Assembly (NCBI GenBank): GCA_945869465.1 | Contig: CAMBPB010000004.1 | Span: 23,473-87,472 of the forward strand | Direction: 5' to 3' | Origin: Prosthecobacter debontii | Lineage (GTDB): Bacteria > Verrucomicrobiota > Verrucomicrobiia > Verrucomicrobiales > Akkermansiaceae | DNA: 64,000 bases | Part shown: in pieces, positions 52,801 to 61,800 of the stretch | Layout of the letters: each line of letters starts with the position of its first letter | Numbering within the stretch: the first letter of the stretch is position 1 | Translations under genes and position numbers: made by a program | The notes under the pieces: generated by a model | Seen by the model: only the letters and a program-made list of their open reading frames with translations | What the model was told of the DNA's origin: nothing | The model's database searches: none

Positions 52801-55800
52801 GCGGCCTGACCAACCTGACCAAGTCAGATAAAGGCACATGGGCACCCGCCAACGCCGGCAACACCTACACCGGCATCACGACGATCAACGCCGGCATCCT
52901 CTCCGTCGGCAAACTCGCCAACGGCGGTGTTGCCAGCAGCATTGGCGCGTCCACCAATGCGGCCGCCAATCTGGTGTTCAATGCGGGCAGCAGCGGGGCG
53001 CAAACCACCATTGCAGCGCTGGTCAACGCGATCATCCCCAATACCGGCTCTAACGCGCCGATTTTGAAATACACCGGCTCCGGTGACAGCACAGATCGAC
53101 TCATCAACTTCAACTTGGGCGGAGGCAACGCCAACCGGTTTGCGGTGCTCGACGCCTCCGGCAGTGCCGCAATCAACTTCACCAACGCCGGCAGCCCGAC
53201 CTTCGCCAACGCCGATCAGTTGTTCACGCTCGTTCTTTCCGGCAGCAACGCTAACAACAATACCTTCGCGGGCATCATTCCCAACAATGGCAACAAGGGC
53301 GTCAGTGTTGTCAAAGACGGCGTCGGCACTTGGATCCTCTCCGGCAACAACACTTACAGCGATGCAGCCGGCACGGTCAGCACCTTCGGCACGACGGTGA
53401 ATCAAGGCACCCTGGTCCTCTCCGGTTCGCCCACCGCCGCCACCGCCCTCAAGACCACGGTCAACGCGGGCGGCACGCTGAAACTCGACTATTCAACTAA
53501 CAACACTTCCAAGCTGAGCGATCATGCCACCCTCGGGATGCTCACCCTCGGCGGCGGCACGCTGAACCTCAGTGGTGGCTCGCACACCGAAGTGGTCACC
53601 AACACCACCCTGAGCCCCGGTGCCTCCAGTGTCATCCAGAGCGGCGGTGGGTCTTCCATCCTCCGGATGAACGCCATCACGCGCAACCCCGGTGCCATGC
53701 TTGACTTTGGCGCGGCAAGCATCGCTGACACCGACAACAATAACGCAACCAGCGTTGGCATCCTCGGCGCTTATGCCACGGTTGCTGGTGCGAACTGGGC
53801 CAAGTCCGTGGACGCCGCTGCCGCCAACACTGCCATCACGGCATACACTTCCGGCTACACGGATATAGACGCGCTCGGCTCCACGATAACCAATGGATCT
53901 ACAACAAATGTGCGCTTGAACAGTGCGTCGGGCTCCGGCGACATCACTCTGGGATCCACCACCACTGCGATCAACACGCTGCTTCAAAACACGACCACCG
54001 CCGCAACGATCGATACCACCGGCAAGACTTTGCAGACCACTGGCATCATGATTGGTGCCGGTAAGGAATCGCTGACCATCGGTCTATCTGCTGGCACCGG
54101 CTCGTTGCAAGCGGCTGCATCCGCAGGCGACCTCGTCCTGAACAATGCGAGCAATTACAGCGGCACGAATTCCGGCAAGACCCTGACTGTTAATGTGCCC
54201 GTCATCCTGAACGGTGCCTCCACCTTGACCACCGCAGGAAACGTCACCCTCAACGGCGTCAACACCTACACCGGTGCCACCTTCGTCAACGCCGGCACGC
54301 TCACCATTTCCGGAACTGGCAACTTGAACAGCGGCAACTACGCCGGTGCGATCACCATCGCACAGGGAGCGACCCTGAACTACACCAGCAGCGCCAATCA
54401 AACCCTCAGCGGAGGCACGAGTGGCTTCGGTAATTTCATCTGGAACCCAAGCAGCAGCTCCGCTGTCTTGGTCACAGGTGCGCGCGGTGCGACGCCCGCT
54501 GTTCTGACGATTATGAGCGGCATCGTATCTGGTGTTGTGGGAAATCTAGGCACCGGCCCCGCTTCCGATCTGATCCTTGATGGCGGAATCCTTCGCACGA
54601 AGGACGGCGGCGGCGGCGCGGATCAGACCAGTCGCCTCTTCACGCTCGGCGCGGGTGGCGGCACCATTCAGATTGACGACCTCTCGATTCAGGGAACTAC
54701 GACCCGGCCTACTGAATTCACCGGCACCGGTGCTATCGCCTTCACAGGATCGGGTGCTCGGACGTTGAAATTTGAAAGCGCCATCATGAACGTCAATAAG
54801 TTCTCACCTGCGCTTGGAGACGGATCCGGCGGCGCAACGAGCGTGATCATGGGCGGCACGGCAGGTGCCTATGGCGTATGGGCTCTCGACGGCGCCAACA
54901 CCTACACCGGCACGACCACTGTCAACGGTGGTCATTTGAGCATCCGCAAGACGCAATCGGTCAACGGAGGCGTCGCCTACTTCACTCCAGCGAATATCAC
55001 GGTCACGCCCGGGGCTGGTGTAGCCGGCATTGCCATCGGCGTTGGCGCAGGCCCGACTTATTTTGATTCCACGGCGATCGCCACCATTCTCGACAGCTCG
55101 CACTTGGGTGCAAGCACCACCACCACCGGCTTGAAGGGCGGTGCGCAGTTCGGTTTGGACACCACCGCAGGCGATTTTACTTACACTGGCACGCTTGCCG
55201 ACTTCACGGCTGGCGACAGTAATGTCTTCAATCTCGCCAAACACGGCGTCGGCACACTGACCCTTACCGGCAACAATACCTACACCGGCACCACCACGAT
55301 CTACGGCAGTGGGATTGGTCACAGCACAGGCACCAGCATCCTTCGCGCAGGCAGTTCGACGGCGTTCGGCCAGCCCACGACCGCCAACCTCGTTTTTGAT
55401 CAGGGAGCCTTTTCACTCATCAATAAACTGCAGCTCTTTGGGAACAGTGTGACCGTCATTGGGCTTAATTCTCCGGTTGCAAACCATCGCGACGGCAAGG
55501 GTGAAAACTACATCGAAAGCGGCAGCAGTGACACCAGCGGCACCGGCACCGATATCCTGACGATCAACAACACGACCACCAGCACATGGAACAACGGTGC
55601 AGCTTCCAACACTGGCAAGAGCATCATTCAGGACGGCGGTGCCCGTAGGCTCGGTATCACCAAGAGCGGCGCAGGCACGATGGAACTCGGCGGCACGAAT
55701 ACCTACACCGGCGGCACGATCATCAACGAGGGTGTCTTGCGGTTGCTCAACACTCAGGCGTTGGGCGGCGCAGCAGGCGCGGCGGGCACCGTGAGCTTTG

Positions 55801-58800
55801 GCGCAGGCAGCACTGGCACTTTACGGCTCAATGCGAACAACATCACCATCGCCAATCTGGACACCAACGCCACCGTCGGCACGCCGGTTGTCGAAAACGG
55901 CACGGCTGGCAACGCCACACTCACCGTCAACAACACGGCGAACAGCACGTTTGCGGGCGTCCTGCAGAATGGCGCTGCGGGCACGTTGTTGCTCACCAAG
56001 ACCGGTGCTGGCACGTTAACGCTCTCGGGCGACAACACCTACACGGGTGCGACCGCCGTCAACGGCGGCAAGTTGGTCCTTTCCGGCAACAACACCGCGG
56101 CCACCGGCGACATCGCTGTCAACAGCGGCGGTATCGTGCAGTTCAATGGTAACAGCTCTATCAATGGCGATGCCTCCAACGTCCTGAATCGCGATGTCAC
56201 GATCAACGCCGGTGGCACGGCGGTGTTTGGCGCGTCCTTCGGAATCGGTATCACCGATGTCCAGACCGCGCTGGCCAACCGCGTCGTGGCGGCCTCCGCC
56301 GGCGCCATCGCTGCGGACAACTACGCGGGCGACAACTTCGACTTCGCAGCCGCCGGCCTCACGAACGCGTCCCTTGGCGCAGTCGGCATTGTGAACTACA
56401 CCGGCACCCTGACGCCCAATGGCACCACCTATCGCCTCGGGGGCGGCGGGGGTACGCTCACCTATCCCACTCTGATCACCGGCAGCGACCTCGCCATCAC
56501 CGGAGCCAGCACCGGCTCGGTTGTGTTGAGCAACGCCGGCAATACTCTGGGCGCGCTGACCGTTTCCAGCGGCATCCTCGATCTGAACGCCACCACCCAG
56601 ACGGCCACCACCGTTACACTGGCCGGCGGCACGCTGCAAAATGGTACGCTCACCGGCACCGCCTACAGCGGCACTGGTGGCACTTCGACGGCCATCCTCG
56701 CCGGAATCGGCATCGTGTTCACCAACACGTCTGGCACGACGACCCTCAACGCCAGCAACACCTATGACGGCGGCACCAACATCACCGGCGGCACGCTGAA
56801 GGCCGTCGCGGCGGGCTCCCTCGGCTCCGGCCTGGTCACGATCAGCAACGGTGCCGCGCTCGCCCTGGCCAGCGACGGCACTGGCACGGGGCTCGGCAAC
56901 AGCAAGCTCGAAAGCATCAACTACGGCAATGACATCGCGCTCAGCGGTGCGGCCCAGACCATCACCGTCGGACAATTCACCGCCGGCGCCGGCACGCTCA
57001 ACGCCGCTAACAAGACGCTCCAGCTCGACTCCCTCGACATCGGCTCCCAAACGCTAACCGTAACCAACAGCAATGGCTTCGGCCTGGAGTTCACCGGCGC
57101 CACCACCTTCAGCGCCGCACCGACCTTCAGCGTCACGAACCCGTCGCTCGTCCTTGGGAATGCGCCGATCGTCCAGGGCCTGACTCTCTCGGGGGTGGTT
57201 TCCGGGGGCTTTGGCTTCACCAAAACCGGCACCGGCACCATGGTGCTGACCAACGCCGGCAACACCTTCGGCACCGGTGGCAGCACGCTCACCATCAGCA
57301 ACGGCCTCCTCAGCGTGACTTCGGATGGTGCCTTGGGCGACAGCGGCAACATCATCTCCCTCAATCTAATCGGTTCGGGCCTTCAGGCGGACGGCACCTT
57401 CAGCACCGCCCGCCGGATCAACACCAGCGCAGCCAATGGAGTGATCGACGTGACCCAGGGCAATGTCCTCACCCTCGACACCACCGCGTTGAACAACGGC
57501 ACCGCCTCGACAAACGCCCTCAGAAAGAACGGCAACGGCGTGTTCAACATCAACGTGGACAACACCTCCAGCTATACCGGCGTGATCACCGTCAATGCCG
57601 GTGCCATCCGCGTCTCCAACGCCGGTGCCTTGGGGGCGCCGGGCACCAACACCACCGTCTCCAATGCCGTCGGCTCCGCCGTGCAGATTAATGGCGTCAA
57701 CACCGCCGAGTTGTTCAATCTCACCGGCTCCGGCATCAACAGCGGCGGCGCGCTGGAAAACTTCAGCGGCACGAACGCCCTCAGCGGCGCGATCACCCTC
57801 GGTGGCGCGGCGACGATCGGCTCCACCTCCGGCACGTTGACCCTGAGCGGCGGCATCAGCGGCGGGCAGGCCCTGACCTTCTCCGGCGCTGGCGGCATTG
57901 CCGTCACCACCACCGCGATCGGGGCTGTCAGCAGCATCACCAAGATCGGCAGCGGCACCACGACGCTTAGCGTGGCAAGCACCGGCTTCATCCTGCCATT
58001 TGCGGTCAACGCAGGAACCTTCAAATTGGATTCAGCTGGGAAGCTTGGCAACGCCAGCACCACCACCGTGAACCCCGGTGCCATCCTGACGCTCGACAAC
58101 ACCAGCACAAGCACCGCCAGTCGCCTCGGCGGCTCCACGCGAACCCTGACGCTTTCCGGCGGCACCTTGAATTTCACCGGCAACGGCACCACCGAGGCTA
58201 TTGGTGCGCTTACTCCAAGTGCTGGTCTCGATGTGATCAATCTGTCGGGCACCGGCACGCTCAGCTTCGCCAGTCTCGGCACCCGCGCTGCAGGCGGTGT
58301 CGTGAGTTTCTCTGGTTCCGGTCCCGCCGTGCAGTTTGTGGCCCCGACCACCGTCACCGACAGCCTGCTCATGGGCGGCACGATGCCGCTCTTCTACGGC
58401 AATGACTTCGCCACCAGCACCGGCTTGGCCAATGCCCCGATCAGCGCCTATGCGGGCTACACCACGGGCGACTTCGGTGCGCAAGCCACTTCCACTGCGA
58501 TCAACTTCAATCCGACTGGCGCGCAGACCAACGTGACCGCCACCAAGACGATCAACAAGCTCAAGCTGACCGGTCAGGGAGTTACCATCAACTCCGGGCA
58601 AGTCCTGACTTTGGACGCTGCCGCCGTAATCAACAATGGCGGTGGAAACATCACGGGCGGCTACCTGGTCACGACGAGCAATGCGGAACTGGTGATCAAC
58701 AACGCCAGCGACATGAGCATCGCCAGCGTGATCGGCAGCAGCAGCAGCAACGTCAGCGCTGCCCTTAACAAAGTCGGTGCGGGCAACCTCACACTCAGCG

Positions 58801-61800
58801 CCCTGAATAACTATACCGGCATTACTTACGTCAATCAGGGCACTCTGACCCTCGGCGGCGGGAACAATACCTTGGCGGTCAACAAGGCGATGGTGCTCAA
58901 TAACGGCAGCACGCTCGCCCTCGGCAGCAACAACCAGTATCTCGGATCACTCACCAGCACCGGCTTAGTCGAAGGCTCCGGCGGAAACATCACGGGCACC
59001 GGCACGCTGACCGTTAATACCGGAGCGGCCACCTTCGCCGGCAACATCGGCTCCGACGGCGGGGCGTTCAACTTCGTCAAGACGGGCGGCACCACCTCAT
59101 TGACCCTGGTCAGCGCCAACAGCACCACTGGCACGGTGAGCGTGCTCGGAGGCCGACTGAGCGCCAACGGTAGCGCCTCGGGCCCTAGTGGCGTATTCGG
59201 CTTGGCCCTAAAGGACGGCGGCACCCTGGCTGCCACGACCGGGATCACCCTGAATGGCTCCGCGCTGATCATTGACAATACCGGCACCAAGGACATGGCC
59301 GATCGCGTCAACAACGCGGCTTCGATCACGCTGAATAGCGGCATGATCGGCTATTATGGCCGTGCGCAATACAACTCGACGGAAACCCTTGGCGATTTGA
59401 CGCATGGAGTGACGCTGAACTCGGGCTTAAACATGCTCGTTGCCAATCCTGGCGGCACTGGTGTGAACAGCGCCCAGTTGACGCTCGCCAGCCTCACCCG
59501 CAACACCGGAGCGATCGTCAACGTGGCTGGTGACAGCCAATGGAACGGCGGAAACAACAACCTTGGGCAGATCGGCAACGCCGCGCGCGTCGTGGTCTCC
59601 GGCACGCAAACCGGCCTCACCCCGATCAATGGCGTCGTTCCGGGCGCATTCAACACTTACACCGTCGATCAGTTTCACTTTGTGGGCTACGTGCCCGGCT
59701 TGGGCTTCGGTCCGTTGGGAACCGCCGGCTTCCCGGCCAATTACACCGGCACCTTTGCGGCGGCGTTGCCCACTAGTAACCTGAATAGCGTTTCGGGAGC
59801 GGTTACGGCCAACATGACCATCAATTCCTTCAATCAAGGCGCCATTACTTTCACGAATGGGACCACAACCGGGGGGAGCGATCTTCTGACTGTGGATAGC
59901 GGCATGATGGTTATCACCGGCACCACCCCGATGGGAACCGCGGCTAACCGCGGGCGGATTACCTCCGGAACGTCACAAGAACTCTTCCTTATCAAGAGAG
60001 ACGGCAACAACGGCAGCATTAACCCCATCCATTCCGTGATCGTGGATAACGGAAACCCTGTCAGCCTGATCGTCGCGGTCGGTAAAAACGACGGGAATGC
60101 CTTGCTGAGCTTGACTGCCCCGAATACCTATACGGGTGGGACATATGTCAGCAGCAAGAACACCGGCGGGCTTTCACTGGATGCCACCAACCCCGGCGTC
60201 ATCACTGTTCCTTACGCATTGGCGAGTTCCGGGGCTAACGGCCTCATCATCAACAACGGCAGCGTCGTGACGATGGCGACCAACGCCGGCCAGATCGATC
60301 CGCGGAACACCGTGACCCTCAATGGTGGTGCGACCATGACCTATGTCGGCAACAACACGCAGGCCAACCTAGTCTTTAACAGCAACGGCGGCACTGTCAC
60401 GCCCACCATCGCTGTCGGCAACATCCTGACCCTCACCGGCAACATCACTTCGACGCCCACCAACGTGGCGGTCGTCCCGACTATCAGCGGCACGACGCTC
60501 GACCTGAACAACTCGACCAGCCACAACATCACGGTGGATGGCGGGGCCACGACGGCCTCGCTCTTCCACGCTGGCAACGGTGCGACGGTCACCGGTCTGA
60601 CCATCAGTTCGATCATCAACAGCCTCACCCCCGCCAGCGGCGGCTTCACCAAGCTCGGCACGGGTGTGCTGAGCTTGACCGGCGCCAACGTGTTCACCGG
60701 CGGCCTAAATATCAACGCCGGTGCCGTCATTGCCGGCAATGCCGCGGCTCTCGGCGGCAGCGGCAACGTAGTCACGCTCAATAACGCGGCTCTGTGGCTC
60801 AACGGAACCAACCCCAACAGCGGCGCGATCATTACAGCCGGTGCGACTGGCGGCACGATTGCCATGACGGCGGACACCAGCGTCGATGGCAACATCGTCC
60901 TCAACGGGGCGCTGACCGTCAGCCTCGCCGACCCGACGCTCAATAACACCGACCGCACCCTCAATTTCAACAGCGCGGCTGGCAACCGGTTTGGGATGTC
61001 GGGTGCTGGCTCGCTGGTGGTCTCGGGCAACGCCAACAACAACTTCAACGCCACACCCAAGTTTCTGTTCATGCAGCAGAACGCGGTCACCAACACCTAC
61101 ACCGGCGGCACCACGATCAACTCCGGCGGGCGCATCAAGATGGGCGCCGCCAGTGCCGTGGGTGCCACCAACGTGGTCGGGCTTGGTAACTTGGGCGCCA
61201 CGAACAACACGCTGACGGTCAATGCCGGGGGTGCGCTCGACCTGAACAACTTCGACCAGACTGTTGGCAACTTTACCGGCACGGGCGGTCAGATTGTCAA
61301 CACCACCGGCGGCACGAAAACCCTGACCATTGGCAACGGCAACACCGGCGGCGGGACTTTTGCAGGCATCTTCGCCACAGGCACAGGCCAGGTCACCCTC
61401 AACAAGGTCGGCACCGGCACCATCACGCTCAGCGGCAGCAGCACCTCGACTGGTGGCACCACCGTCTCAAATGGCACGCTGGCCCTTGACTTCACGACAG
61501 CGACCACGGCAGCCCCCGTGCTCGCCAGCGGCGGTGTGCTCACCCTTGGCGGCGGCACACTCGACATCCGCAACGGCACGGCTCAAGTCCAAACCGTGGC
61601 CTCCACCACCCTCACCGGCGGTTTGAGTAATGTCACGCAGTCCAGCGGTTCCTCCATCCTGCGCATGAATGTCATCACTCCCGGCGTGGGCGTGGTCAAT
61701 TTCGGTGAGGACAGCATCGCCAGCACGACCACCGCGAACAACGGCGGGGGCATCCTCGGTGCCTGGGCCACGGTGGGCGGCACGGATTGGGCGGTCAACT

